A stretch of 64,000 bases of DNA from Apium graveolens (Eukaryota > Streptophyta > Magnoliopsida > Apiales > Apiaceae): assembly GCF_009905375.1 (NCBI RefSeq), contig NC_133655.1, positions 36,694,203 to 36,758,202 on the forward strand, read 5' to 3'. How positions within the stretch are numbered: position 1 is the stretch's first letter; each line of letters starts with the position of its first letter. Shown here one piece after another: positions 11,429-23,000 of this stretch. The position numbers and the translations under genes are program-made. The notes beneath the pieces are model-generated. The model was not told the DNA's origin, searched no databases, and worked only from the letters and a program-made list of their open reading frames with translations.

Positions 11429-12000
11429 TGTTAGATATATTTGATAATGTCATGGCTAATATGTTTTATGTTTAGCTTTCAGATCTTACGTGAACAGGAT
11501 AAATCAGTACTTAACTGTTGATTAGTACTTATACTGGAAGTCAGGACTTAAGGATATCAGTACTTATATTATCAGGAGATAATCATCAGAAGATAGATAT
11601 CAGAACTTAAGTGCTGAAGGACAATCAGATAAGGACAGTAGCTGATTAAAGGAAAGAAGATTGAGATAAACATAAGAAGAGATATGCATGAAGAAGGAAT
11701 TCCGTGAAGAATGGAATACTTGGAAGAAAAGATATCTGATTGATATATTTTAGGAAGCAGAATTATATTCCATATCAATTAGCGATTATCTTGTAACTGT
11801 GTAGTATATAAACACAGACATAGGGTTTACACTAAAAGTGTTATCATTATTAGAAAAGATTATTCATTGTAACCCTAGCAGCTCTCACAGAGTTTATTGT
11901 TTCAATAAAGTTTGTTTTCTGTTACTTAAGTTCTTAAAGTTTGATTTGAGTGTACTATACACTGTATTCACCCCCTCTACAGTGTGTGTGTGACCTAACA
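11429..12000 (+). repeat. 5' LTR of C1
   Basis: TGTTAGATAT...CCTAACA, 572 bp. TATATAAA at 11805-11812 is the likely TATA box and AATAAA at 11904-11909 the likely poly(A) signal. Compared with the 3' LTR it lacks 43 bp after GCAGCTCTCA. It also carries ATCAGAACTTA, the reverse complement of the decamer that recurs through the element's interior. Confidence 0.95.
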
Positions 12001-12002
12001 AT

Positions 12003-12014
12003 TGGTATCAGAGC
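12003..12014 (+). promoter_or_regulatory. Primer binding site, tRNA-iMet (C1)
   Basis: TGGTATCAGAGC, two bases after the LTR end, complementary to the 3' end of initiator methionine tRNA. Confidence 0.95.
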
Positions 12015-12055
12015 CATATGTTAACTTACATACAGTTAAAGATCCAAACACAATC

Positions 12056-14341
12056 ATGTCAGACACAAGAACTCCAACTAAGCCTACCACAACTGAGGAA
12101 CCACCAAAGACACAAATTCAGAGTCGGTATGAGACCATCAGAGTCCCCATACTGAGACCATCTGAATATCCCATATGGAAGGTAAGGATGACCATGTTCC
12201 TGGAAGCAACAGATCCAGAATACCTGGATAGAATCAAGGAAGGTCCTCACAAACCAACCAAACTCGCTGTTGCAGTTGCAGGTGAAGCAGCAATGACCGT
12301 ACCAAAGGAGAAGAGTGATTATACTGCTGAGGACATAGCATCAATTGCTAAGGATGCTAAGGTACGACACTTACTGCATAGTGCCATTGATAATGTAATG
12401 TCAAACAGGGTAATCAACTGCAAGACTGCTAAAGAGATATGGGATGCTCTGGAAACAAGGTGTCAGGGAACTGACACAATTAAGAAAAACAGGAAGACAA
12501 TACTCACTCAAGAGTATGAACACTTTGACTCAAAGACTAATGAGTCATTGAATGATTTATATGATAGATTTGTCAAACTTTTGAATGATTTGTCATTGGT
12601 TGATAAAGAGTATGATCTTGAAGATTCAAACCTTAAGTTCCTATTAGCTCTTCCTGAATGCTGGGATTTGAAGGCAACAACAATAAGAGACAACTACAAT
12701 CTTGATGAAACAACTCTTGACGAAATCTATGGAATGCTCAAGACTCATGAGCTGGAGATGGAACAAAGAAGCAAGAGGAAAGGAGGAAAGTCAAGGACAG
12801 TTGCTCTTAAGGCTGAAGAAGAATTTCCCAAAGCAGCTTCCTCAAAGAAAGACAAGGGTAAAGCTCTTTTCATAAAGTCTGATACTGAGTCATCAAGTTC
12901 TGAGAGTGATGATGACTCAGATTCTGAAAGCTTGCCTGAGACTGATGCTGATGAGGAGATGATGAAGCTGTGTGCTCTTATGGTGAAAGGAATCACCAAG
13001 ATTGCATACAGGAAGTTCAGGAAGGGAAAGAAGTTTTCCAGAAAAAGCATAAGTTCTGATAAGAAGAATTTCAGAAGATCTGAAGGCAGAGGAGGAAAGT
13101 CTGACAGAGGAGATTACACCAATGTTAAATGCTATAACTGTGGTGAGAAAGGCCACATATCTCCTGACTGCAAGAAGGTAAAGGGTGACAGAGGCAAGGC
13201 TCTTATCACAAAGCAGAAAAGCTGGACAGACACTTCAGACTCTGAAAGTGAGGAGAACTATGCATTGATTGCAAATGCTGATAAAGAAAGTGCTGAGAGC
13301 AGTTCTGAAGCTGCTGAAACAAAGGTACCTCAGACTACTTATGCTTTTCATACTGATGATATTAATGAGTTGAGAAGATATCTTAAAACCATGTTTGTCA
13401 GCTATAGAGACCAAACTTTAACATATGAAAGATTAACTTCTGAAAATCTTGCATTTAAGAAAAGGAATGATTTCTTAGAAAAAGAGTTAGTCATGTTCCA
13501 TCAAACTCAGAAGGATAGAGATGATGCTTTTTATGTTTGGGATGAAGTGCTAAAAATGAATGAATCTCTAAAAACTGAGTTAGAAAAGGAAAGAGAGATA
13601 ATCAGGACTTGGACTAACTCCGGCAGAACAACTCAAAATTTGCTAAGTAGTGAAAATTGGAAAGAGGGCTTAGGTTATGGAGAGAATAAGAATGATAAAG
13701 GAACTGAAGAAATTAAGCCTGTTTTTAAGCAAAAGCCAAAGTTAAAACCTGTTAAGTTTGTAACTGTAAAGTCTGATAATGAGAAATCAGAAGTTAAAGA
13801 GGAATTAACTTCTGACAAACTAAAACAGGAAAAGACAGCTGAAGTAAACATAGGCTTAATGACAAAGAAGCAGCTTAAGCATAAGCTGAAAGATGTCAAG
13901 AATGCAAACAAGGTAAAATCACCTATGAAAAATAGGAATGGAAAGGAAGGTGTGAATAAAAGCAATGATTATAAACCTGTTCCTGATGCTCCTAGGAAAA
14001 CATGTCATAACTGTGGAAGTTCTAACCATCTGGCTTCTTTTTGCAGGAAAAATAAGAATATTAACTCCTTACCTTCAAAATCAGGAGTTAAGAGTCAGTC
14101 TGTTAGATACAAACCACAAAATCCTTGTTTTCATTGTGGTAGTTTATGGCATTCCATTTATACTTGTAAGGAATATCATAGTTTGTACTATGATTATTAT
14201 CAAATAAAACCTTCTTTGAAGAAAGTTTCCATTGTTCCTTCTAGTGTAAATTCTGATTCAAAGTCTGATAATGTAAATTCTGATAAGAAAAATGTTAACA
14301 TAAACTCTGATGCTAAATCCGATGCAAGTCTGGGTCCTTAA
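12056..14341 (+). CDS. Copia Gag, long Sirevirus type (C1)
   Basis: 761 residues from the first ATG after the primer site (MSDTRTPTKP); the open frame extends upstream into the primer site, but without an ATG. A copia gag domain (UBN2-like) comes first (YPIWKVRMTMFLEATDPEY, AKEIWDALETRCQG, SLNDLYDRFVKLLNDL, LKFLLALPECWDLKATTIRD). Then an acidic Ser-rich tract and a zinc knuckle (CYNCGEKGHISPDC, near 13130). A probable coiled coil follows around 13360-13610, then a Lys-rich region, and two more knuckles near the C-terminus (CHNCGSSNHLASFC, CFHCGSLWHSIYTC). Length and coiled coil are typical of Sirevirus Gag. The frame is intact and ends in TAA, and pol lies in another frame. It would assemble virus-like particles and bind element RNA. 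Confidence 0.92.
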   Translation: MSDTRTPTKPTTTEEPPKTQIQSRYETIRVPILRPSEYPIWKVRMTMFLEATDPEYLDRIKEGPHKPTKLAVAVAGEAAMTVPKEKSDYTAEDIASIAKDAKVRHLLHSAIDNVMSNRVINCKTAKEIWDALETRCQGTDTIKKNRKTILTQEYEHFDSKTNESLNDLYDRFVKLLNDLSLVDKEYDLEDSNLKFLLALPECWDLKATTIRDNYNLDETTLDEIYGMLKTHELEMEQRSKRKGGKSRTVALKAEEEFPKAASSKKDKGKALFIKSDTESSSSESDDDSDSESLPETDADEEMMKLCALMVKGITKIAYRKFRKGKKFSRKSISSDKKNFRRSEGRGGKSDRGDYTNVKCYNCGEKGHISPDCKKVKGDRGKALITKQKSWTDTSDSESEENYALIANADKESAESSSEAAETKVPQTTYAFHTDDINELRRYLKTMFVSYRDQTLTYERLTSENLAFKKRNDFLEKELVMFHQTQKDRDDAFYVWDEVLKMNESLKTELEKEREIIRTWTNSGRTTQNLLSSENWKEGLGYGENKNDKGTEEIKPVFKQKPKLKPVKFVTVKSDNEKSEVKEELTSDKLKQEKTAEVNIGLMTKKQLKHKLKDVKNANKVKSPMKNRNGKEGVNKSNDYKPVPDAPRKTCHNCGSSNHLASFCRKNKNINSLPSKSGVKSQSVRYKPQNPCFHCGSLWHSIYTCKEYHSLYYDYYQIKPSLKKVSIVPSSVNSDSKSDNVNSDKKNVNINSDAKSDASLGP

Positions 14342-14372
14342 AACTAATAATTAGTGGTCTTTGTGATTGCAG
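14342..14372 (+). promoter_or_regulatory. Gag-pol junction with splice-acceptor-like sequence
   Basis: Gag ends CCT TAA. The pol frame has stops at 14352 and 14364 and opens only after TTGTGATTGCAG at 14361-14372. No single +1 or -1 shift at the gag stop reaches pol. The pyrimidine/GT-rich run ending in CAG looks like a 3' splice site exactly before a pol codon. S2 has the similar CTTAAAAC...TGTGTGCAGG at its gag-pol junction. Whether it is spliced is a hypothesis. Confidence 0.35.
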
Positions 14373-17300
14373 GGCAACAGGAAAAATATTCTAGTTCTGG
14401 ACAGTGGATGTTCAGGACATATGACTGGAAATAAGGCCCTGCTATCAGACTTTGTGGAGAAAGCTGGCCCAAGTGTTTCTTATGGAGATGGCAACATTGG
14501 AAAAACATTGGGATATGGCAATATCAATCTTGGAAATGTCATAATTAAACAAGTAGCTCTGGTCTCAGGACTTAAACACAACCTACTGAGTATAAGTCAA
14601 ATATGTGACAGAGGTTATCATGTTGATTTCTTTGAAGAACACTGTGAAGTTGTGAGTAAATCTAAAGGCAAAGTTGTTCTGAAAGGATACAGACGTGGTA
14701 ACATTTATGAAGCTAAGCTTTCAACAAGTACTGATGGCTCTGCAATCTGTCTGTTAAGTAGAGCATCAATTGAAGAAAGCTGGAATTGGCATAAGAAACT
14801 CTCTCATTTAAATTTCAACAATATAAATGAACTGGTCAAGAAAGATCTTGTGAGAGAATTGCCAAACACAGTATTTGCTCCTGATGGTCTTTGTGATTCA
14901 TGTCAGAAAGCCAAACAAAGAAAATCTTCATTCAAGAGCAAGACTGATTCATCAATTCTTGAGCCATATCATCTTATACATGTTGATTTATTTGGTCCAG
15001 TAAATGTCATTTCTATTGCAAAGAAGAAGTATGCGTTGGTCATAGTGGATGAGTTCACCAGATACACATGGGTGTATTTCTTGCACACAAAAAGTGAAAC
15101 TGCATCTATCTTGATTGATCATGTCAAACAGCTGGATAAAATGGTCAAAGATTCTGTGAAAATTTTAAGGAGTGATAATGGCACTAAGTTCAAGAATTTG
15201 ATAATGGAAGAGTTCTGCAAAAGCCATGGAATAAAGCAGGAATTTTCTGCTCCTGGAACTCCACAGCAAAATGGAGTTGTTGAAAGGAAGAATAGAACTC
15301 TCATTGAAGCTGCACGTACAATGCTTGAAGAAGCAAAGCTTCCAACCTATTTCTGGGCCGAAGCTGTGCAGACTGCTTGTTTTACTCAAAATGCAACACT
15401 CATTAACAAGCATGGAAAAACACCATATGAGATGGTGAAGAAAAAGAAGCCAAATCTGAAATATTTTCATGTATTTGGATGCAAGTGTTTTGTTCTCAAG
15501 ACTCATCCTGAACAGCTATCAAAGTTTGATCTAAAAGCTGATGAAGGAATCTTTGTTGGATATCCACTTTCCACAAAAGCCTTCAGAGTCTATAATTTGA
15601 GAACAAAAGTGGTCATGGAATCTATCAATGTCTCTTTTGATGACAAGAAGATCACTGGTCTTAAAGATTTCGTTGACCATGATCAGCTGAGATTTGAAAA
15701 TGAAGACTCATATTCTGATACTGAAAATCCTGACAGTCTAAGTCCTGATACTGTAAACTCTGATGGATTAAACTCTGATGTTATTGAAACTGTGGTGACT
15801 ACGTTAAAGGAAGATGCACCTATGCAGGGGGAGCATACTCAAGTTCTGATTCGTCAAGTTCTGATAAGCCAAGTTCTGATAGTGCTGAAAATCTAAATAC
15901 TGAAGAATCCAACTCAGAGAGCATAGTTTCAGGGGGAGCATCAGAAAATGAAAATGAAGATAGCATGGATCATGGGGGAGCATCCAGTTCTAGAGAAAAC
16001 CTTCCATCTGCAAGGAAGTGGACAAAATCACATACACCTGATTTGATAATTGGAAATCCTGATGCAGGTGTCAGAACTAGAACAAGTACTTCAAATGAGT
16101 GTCTTTACAATTCTTTTCTCTCTCAGACTGAGCCAAAGAAAGTGGAAGAAGCTCTTCAAGATGCTGATTGGGTGCAAGCAATGCAGGAAGAGTTGAATGA
16201 ATTTGAAAGAAACAAAGTCTGGACCCTAGTACTAAGACCAAAGAATAGATCTGTTGTTGGTACAAAGTGGGTATTCAGAAACAAAACTGACAGTGATGGC
16301 ATAATTACAAGGAATAAGGCAAGGCTGGTTGCAAAAGGATATTCTCAATAGGAGGGAATTGATTATGATGAAACATTTGCACCAGTTGCTAGGTTAGAAG
16401 CCATAAGGATATTTTTGGCTTATGCTGCTCACAAAAAGTTTACTGTCTTTCAAATGGATGTGAAAAGTGCTTTTCTCAATGGAGAATTGGAGGAAGAGGT
16501 ATATGTTGAACAATCTCCAGGTTTTGTAGATACCAAACATCCAGACTATGTCTACAGACTTGACAAAGCACTTTATGGACTTAAGCAAGCTCCTAGAGCA
16601 TGGTATGCGACTTTAGCTCAGTTTCTTCTGGAAAGTGGATTCAATAGAGGGATAATAGACAAAACACTGTTCTACCTCAACCATGGAAAGGACTTACTGC
16701 TGGTCCAGATTTATGTTGATGATATCATTTTTGGATCTACAAATGACAAACTTTGCTAGAAGTTTGCCAAACTAATGCAGTCAAGATATCAGATGAGTAT
16801 GATGGGGGAACTTAGCTATTTTCTGGGCCTTCAAGTCAAGCAGAATGAGGAAGGCACTTTTATTTGTCAAACCAAGTACACCAGAAACTTGCTAAAGAAA
16901 TTTGGAATGCAAGATTGTTCAAGTGCATCCACTCCAATGGCCACTGCAACAAAACTGGATAAGGATACCGGTAAATCAGTAGATATTACTGACTACAGAG
17001 TTATGATTGGCTCTCTACTCTATCTAACTGCTAGTAGACCTGATATCATGTATGCTACCTGTCTTTGTGCAAGATTTCAAGCAAATCCAAGAGAACCTCA
17101 CTTAACAGCTGTAAAAAGAATTTTTAAGTATCTTAAAGGGACAGCTGCTCTGGGATTATGGTATCCTAGAGAATCTGATTTTAAACTAATAGGTTACTCA
17201 GATGCAGATTTTGCAGGTTGCGAAATTGACAGGAAAAGCACAAGTGGAAGCTGCCAATTTCTTGGAGGCATATTGGTTTCTTGGTACAGCAAGAAACAAA

Positions 17301-17668
17301 AGTCAATTTCCACATCAACTGCAGAAGCAGAGTATATTGCTACAGGAAGCTGTTGTGCACAGATTCTTTGGATGAAGAATCAGTTACTGGATTATGGGTT
17401 AACATATTTCAAAATCCCTATTTACTGTGATAATCAAAGTGCTATTGCTATGACAGGTAATCCAGTTCAACACTCAATGACAAAGCACATCAGCATCAGG
17501 TACCACTTCATCAAGGAACATGTGGATGAAGGTACAGTGGAATTGCATTTTGTTCCCACAGATCAACAGTTGGCAGATATCTTCACAAAACCATTATGTG
17601 AAGCTACTTTTACAAGATTGGTAAATGAACTTGGAATAGTTTCAGGTTCTTTCTCTAAATCTGCTTAG
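14373..17668 (+). pseudogene. Copia pol: PR-INT-RT-RNase H (C1), three breaks
   Basis: Protease active site DSGC (LVLDSGCSGHMTG) near 14395. Integrase: zinc-binding HHCC region (WHKKLSHLNF...CDSCQKAK), then the D,D-35-E residues in HVDLFGP, LRSDNGTKF and [46 protein letters not shown] and the catalytic YVDD near 16711. RNase H: YSDADFAGC, TAEAEYIA and CDNQSA, ending ADIFTKPL. Breaks: a frameshift in or near the G-run at 15826-15831 (the frame changes before 15896), TAG at 16349-16351 and TAG at 16757-16759, both at positions where relatives have Gln (CAG to TAG). Catalytic residues are otherwise present. It opens after a splice-acceptor-like CAG; no ATG is available near the start. Confidence 0.92.
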
Positions 17669-19016
17669 ACTTGTTCTGTGTTATCAGACTTTATGCTCAG
17701 TATTTACAGAATTAATCTCATTGTGTATTCTGTGCTTAATTGATAAATGTCTTTAAGTACTGACTGTTGTCTGATATATGTTTCTAAACTCTGATAAGTG
17801 ATATGTCTGTTCTAGTACCTATTCGATCCTATGAGGATAACTGTGCTAGATACTGACCTAGTAGTCTTCAATAAACAAATGATTCCATGGAAGAAGAATT
17901 ATTTCAGTGTAAATCTTATGACACTAGCAAATTCTGATAACTGAGCTTAGTTAAGTTCACTTTGTATATCTTATTACTAAGTCACAAATTAGAATAATGC
18001 TACTCATCTGTTAAGTTCTGATACTAGTAAAACTGCTGAATGTACTAAGTGCTGATAGACCTCTCTTATCAAAAGAAAAAGCAAAAAGATCAAAGATTAA
18101 AATCAGGTACTCCTTTGAGATCTAGAGTAAAAATGTGGAAGGGACGACCCAAGTGCATTGCTGGTATTAAGTAAATATGCATCAGAAAAGCAAAATATTT
18201 TCTTGGTGACTTTTCACACTCTATGATTACTGGAGAAATACTCTGAAAATAGCATAAATTCTGATAAACAGTCGTGGCTCACTTACACTGAGAAGCCACT
18301 GTAAAATAGAATTTCAAAAGATGCATAAAATTAGCACAAAACAGTTGAGGTGGACTCAAGCATAAACTTATTCTTCAGTAGGTTTCAGGACAATGACAGA
18401 TCTTTAGCAAAATTTTAGTTATGCCTTATTTCTAAGATGTACTGAAGTAAATCAGACTTTACTCTTTGTCTGTTTTTAGCTTAATACACACAATAATCAC
18501 TCCATCTGAATGATGAAAATTTCCGTGGTGGTCTATGTTATTTTAGATAAACAGTCATTGTGTCATTATTGCACAAATTCTGAGGACAAGTTCTAAGTTA
18601 CACGTTCTGATGATTAAGTTCTGACGTCCATAACTCAGAACTTGTATGAGTATTTACTAAGATGGGCATTCCTTTTTCGAGTTAAGAAATAATGTTCTGA
18701 TGACTGTTAAGTTCTGGTATAGGTCTAAGTTCTGATTTCTCAGTCTAATCCTTTACTTGGCTTATCTGTGAATAAAATTTGATAACAGTCTCAGTTCGTA
18801 CTCGAATATGTTGAAGTGGAAGATTAATAGTCAATGTGATTAGGATTAATGGTATTTGTACTTGAACAGTCCACTGTTTCTTGTGTCTTGTGCGGTCTAG
18901 ACCATGCTTCCTCTTTCCAATGACTGTTATTCTTTTTCAAAGTCTAGGGAGACGAGGTAGAATTAATTTTACCTGTCAGCATTAAATATCTTTACGTCTC
19001 TTGGCATTCTCTTGCC
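17669..19016 (+). other. Non-coding spacer after pol in C1
   Basis: About 1.35 kb with no ORF of note. It is conspicuous for repeated TTCTGATA and AAGTTCTGAT-type motifs (for example near 17936, 18015, 18601-18625, 18690-18735). The last 60 bases lead into a TATA box. It probably contains the poly(A) region of pol transcripts and the promoter of the downstream small ORF. Confidence 0.6.
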
Positions 19017-19023
19017 TATATAA
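19017..19023 (+). promoter_or_regulatory. TATA box upstream of small ORF (C1)
   Basis: CTATATAAG, 80 bases upstream of the ATG at 19097, followed by a leader free of ATG and rich in C and T. It is a good plant core-promoter candidate inside the element. Confidence 0.5.
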
Positions 19024-19096
19024 GCAACCACTTCACATCAGTCTTTCCATCATATTCTTCTCACACACTTATCCTCCTTCTTCTATCAAAAACACA

Positions 19097-19372
19097 ATGG
19101 TTCGATACAACATGTTTTTGAACAACCAAACCTTCACAATGGAGCTAAGTTGTGCCGACTGGCAGCAGGAGTGGCATGTAATAGCCATTCCTGAGGAGAT
19201 CTGGGATTCTGTCCCACAGGAGGTGTTAACTCACCTCATATTCTTCTATATGGATTACCATCGCCATCTGGAGCGATTTGAGGAGGAAAGGCGGGAAGCT
19301 ATCCGTCAGCAAGAGCGAATCATACGACTCGCCATCTTGTTCGTCGAAGATAGGAAGAGGAAGATGACTTAA
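19097..19372 (+). CDS. Small ORF downstream of pol, 91 residues (C1)
   Basis: Starts MVRYNMFLNNQ and ends DRKRKMT. I chose the ATG at 19097 because it follows a TATA box and leader; the open frame extends 32 codons upstream without an ATG. The first half is mixed (CADWQQEWHVIAIPEEIWDSVP). The second half is a likely amphipathic, highly charged helix (RFEEERREAIRQQERIIRL) with a basic tail. No zinc, signal or membrane motif. I do not recognise a family. An intact frame in a copy where pol and the next ORF are broken hints at function but could be chance at this size. It could act as a small accessory or RNA-binding protein; that is a guess. Confidence 0.5.
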   Translation: MVRYNMFLNNQTFTMELSCADWQQEWHVIAIPEEIWDSVPQEVLTHLIFFYMDYHRHLERFEEERREAIRQQERIIRLAILFVEDRKRKMT

Positions 19373-20060
19373 TCTCGTCTTCTTCCTGTTCTTCTTCATC
19401 ATCAGCTTTGTCAGGCTTCTTAGCTAGGACTAAAGCTGTTGACGTTAGGATTAGGAGCTTAGGGAAAATATTGTATAAGTACTGATATATTTCCATTTCA
19501 TAAATGTATTGTCTTGATATATTAATGAAAGTTGTTTTTACTTCAAGATTTTGTCTCTGAGTTATTTCATCTTGTGTTGATAAATCCTGATTGATGTTCT
19601 GATGACCATATATATTGTGTTTCTTATTAAGTTCTGATTCGTCTTCAGCACTTACTCCTTTAATTTATCTTGGTCATTTTCACATGATTTATTTTCAGAA
19701 TATTAATGTTGCAGTGAAAAATAATTCAATCAGTGCTAACGGTTTAAATTTTGAATTAAAACTATTTCTCTTGATTAATGGAACGGTTTTTCCTTGAAAC
19801 AAGGCAACTGGGTAAGTAATCATTCCTGTTTTCTCGAGCCCAGTAACTATCCGTTATTACTGCATGTCTAACAGGTGTCCAACGGTAATATTTTTTTTTG
19901 TATAAGTACAGCAGAGAGAAGATTTCTTTAATCTTTTTAATTTCTTCATCTTTTATCTCTCTTCTTACTTTTACTCTCCTTCGCTTTACTATTTCCGTTG
20001 TTTTCATACAGACATTATCTCAAACACCTAACAGACATACTTAATTCTCAATTTTTTCAC
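19373..20060 (+). other. Spacer and promoter-like region before the large ORF (C1)
   Basis: About 690 bases. TATAAGTA at 19901-19908, preceded by a T-run, lies about 160 bases upstream of the ATG at 20061. The leader after it is strongly pyrimidine-rich (TTCTTCATCTTTTATCTCTC and onwards), as in highly expressed plant leaders. The S1 large ORF has the same arrangement (TATA box about 140 bases before its ATG). Confidence 0.5.
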
Positions 20061-23000
20061 ATGGCACCAAAGGATTTAATCATTGATGGAGCTAAGTTTG
20101 TTCCAAACAACTATGCTGCAATTCTAGATCATGCTGAAGCTCCATCTGAATTGCACTTTGTGCAAGATCTTCTTGCACATAGTGAGGTTGGGTACGCCTT
20201 AACTCAGCCTGAATTATTTTCAAGTCAACAAGTTCTGAGGTTCTGGAGGACTGGCGTTTTTGATGATGGTGGTAACCGTGGAACTCCCAGTATTATCTTT
20301 CAAGTGGGTGATTCATCTTTTGTAGTCACTCCTGGAACAGTACGCAGGGCTTTACATCTTCCAGAGGATTGTACTTTCTCAGTTCCAGAGGACTCAGCCC
20401 TTCGGGAGTTAATGGCTGAATTGGGATATGAAAAGAGTCTAACGAAACTTGGACATTTGAAACGGGCTAATATCAGAAGAGAATGGAGTTTCTTCTTTGA
20501 TTGCATCACCAAAGCCTTTGGGAACAAATGTTCAAATTTTGATGCTATCCCAATTCTGAGTCAGCACATAGGGTATGCTATTATCCATCAAACTCATTTT
20601 GATTTTGCAACTGGAATAATTGGTTTTATTGGGGATAGGATGACAGAGGATCGAGATGTTGTTTATTTTGCTAGATTCTGTCAACTTATTTACACTTACT
20701 GTACTGATGAACCTCATTTAGTCAGCAATCAAACCCCACCTTTTAAGGTTGCAAAAAGGTACTTTAATGATCTGGTAAATGCTGATACTAAGAAGCAAAT
20801 GGTTAGACCATTACAGATTCCTAAGTCTGTAAAACAGATCCTGGTAAATGCTGATCCTGATACCTATAGATCTGTTTACTCTGATGTCCAACCACCTCCA
20901 ACCACCCAAAATCCATCAACCTCAGTACCTACCTCTCATTCTACTCAACCTACCCTCAGAACTTATCTCAAATCCTATCTCTCCACTTCACAGACTGCTC
21001 AACCTTCTTCTTCAGCACCTACTGTGAAGTCTCCATCCTCTAAGCCAAAGAGAACAAAAACTGTTCCTCAAACACCTCAAAAGAGGAGGAGATTTACTTT
21101 GAGAGATGAATCAGATTCTGAGGAACAGATTCCTTCTTCAGAACCTGTGGTGATTGAAGCTGAGAAAACAACTTCTCAGAAGGATTCTGAAGTTGGGGGT
21201 TCTAGGCTTCTCAAGAGGCTTAGACGTATGATAATTCCTGAAACTCCCAAGAAATCCAAATCAACAAGGAAGTACAAGAAACAGAGGTCACAAAGGCCAG
21301 TTTCAGATGATGAGGAGGAAGCAGCTAAGGAAGGGGATCAGGAATCTCTGATCTCACAAGGCAAGGAATTTGCTCCAGTCACTTCTTCTCCATCCACTCC
21401 ATCTCAGGAAGCTGTATCTGACAAGGCTAACTCCCCATCTGTGTCTCTTGTTGATCCAGGCACAAGTGCTGAAATTGATATTTAGAACTTGGTTGTGCCT
21501 GCAATTCTTTTCTTAGAAGCTCCAACAGCAAATAATCCTTCCACAACACCTGTTCCTGATGCTGTTCAAACTCCAGAGTTATCAACAACACCTTCTCTGC
21601 ATCAAGATGTTGATGATCAGATTTTAGGTGAGCATCAGGATATGGCTGTTGATCAGAACTTAGTATCAGATCAGCAATTAGAGGATGCTGAAGCCTCCAT
21701 TGCTACTCACACTGTTGCCTTATCAGAAGATACTGATTCTTTAAGTTCTGATGCTGCAAATGTTGGAGATACTGGTGAAGCTGCTACAACTGTAGATGCT
21801 GATGAAGCAGGTCCTTCAGGACATACTCCTCCACCGACTCTTCCTAAGTCTGAACTGGTAAAGGAGTTTGTTATCAGGGATGCACCAGTGCCTTGGAGTG
21901 AAACTCCTGCAGGTCAGGAGTGGACTAAGGAATGGAACTCAGTTTCATGTGTTCCGAATGCTTTACATCTTGCTGAGCACCTGACTAAAGCTGATGAAAT
22001 GTTAAATTCTGATGATTTTAAAACCCATCTTAGAGTCACTGCATTAAGTACTAAACATCTACAAGGTCTTCATTCCAATACTCATGCAGAGCTACACAAG
22101 ATTCAGGAGAACTTTATCAAACAGGAACAAGTTTGGAAAATTGATAAGAAAAAGTTCTTCCAACCTACCATTGACAGGGTTGCTTATATTGAGAAAACTC
22201 AAGAGAAACAACAAGCTCAGATTGATCAAATTCTGACAAATCAAGCTTCTCAGCAATCGTAACTTACTGAAATCCAGACCTCAGTGGAACTACTTCTCTC
22301 TATTTTATTACCTGCTGATGCCAAAAAGGGGGAGAAGGTAATTAAGTCCAAATGCACAACCAACAAGACACTGCAAGGAAAGGATGACGGAAAAGATGAC
22401 CAAGGAACCTCTGGAATGGGTAGTGGTCATAGTCAAGGTAGAAGGTTTACATCAAGACAAGCTAGTCACAGAACAAGTTCTGATACTGGGAAAAGAATAA
22501 GTTCTGCTGCTGGTAAAAGGATAAGTTCTGATGAACTTCTAGATCTTGATGAAGAAATGTCAAGACAGTTATTTCTTCAAGAAAATCCAGGGATGGACTT
22601 GGAAAGTTTAAAGGAAGAAGAAGCCAGACTTAAATCAGAGAAAGTCACATCTAAATCTGAAGCTTCTGGTAAAAAGTTACTTCCAAAACCTAAAGACATT
22701 GTGATCAAAGAAAGGACACATACTGAAGCAACTTTGGCTAGATCACAACCACAGATAGATCCAAGATCCAAAGGTAAAGAAAAGGTTGGTGAACCTATCA
22801 AGCCTTATGTACCTCCTGAGGAAGAAGAAATTACTGAAAGAAAAGATGATCTTGCTCTGACTACAAGAAAAGTTCTTAAAACAACCTCTAACATGGCTCA
22901 AGTTGTTCAGAGTCAAGAAATTGTAAGTTCTGATATTCAGAAGAAGCAAGTAACCTCTGACAGTGCTCAAGTTAACTTGATATCAGAAAATAGATCAAAG

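Noticed and set aside
11572..11778. 68-codon minus-strand ORF repeated identically at 24123-24329
   Set aside because: Its two copies are simply the two C1 LTRs; no independent evidence of coding.
12003..12014. tRNA-like sequence (TGGTATCAGAGC) at several places
   Set aside because: These are primer binding sites complementary to initiator tRNA; no tRNA gene fold or A and B boxes around them.
12745..13156. Minus-strand ORFs of 79-101 codons opposite C1 gag
   Set aside because: Antisense to a well-supported gag frame; Ser/Leu-rich composition is what the reverse of Lys/Asp/Ser-rich gag gives.
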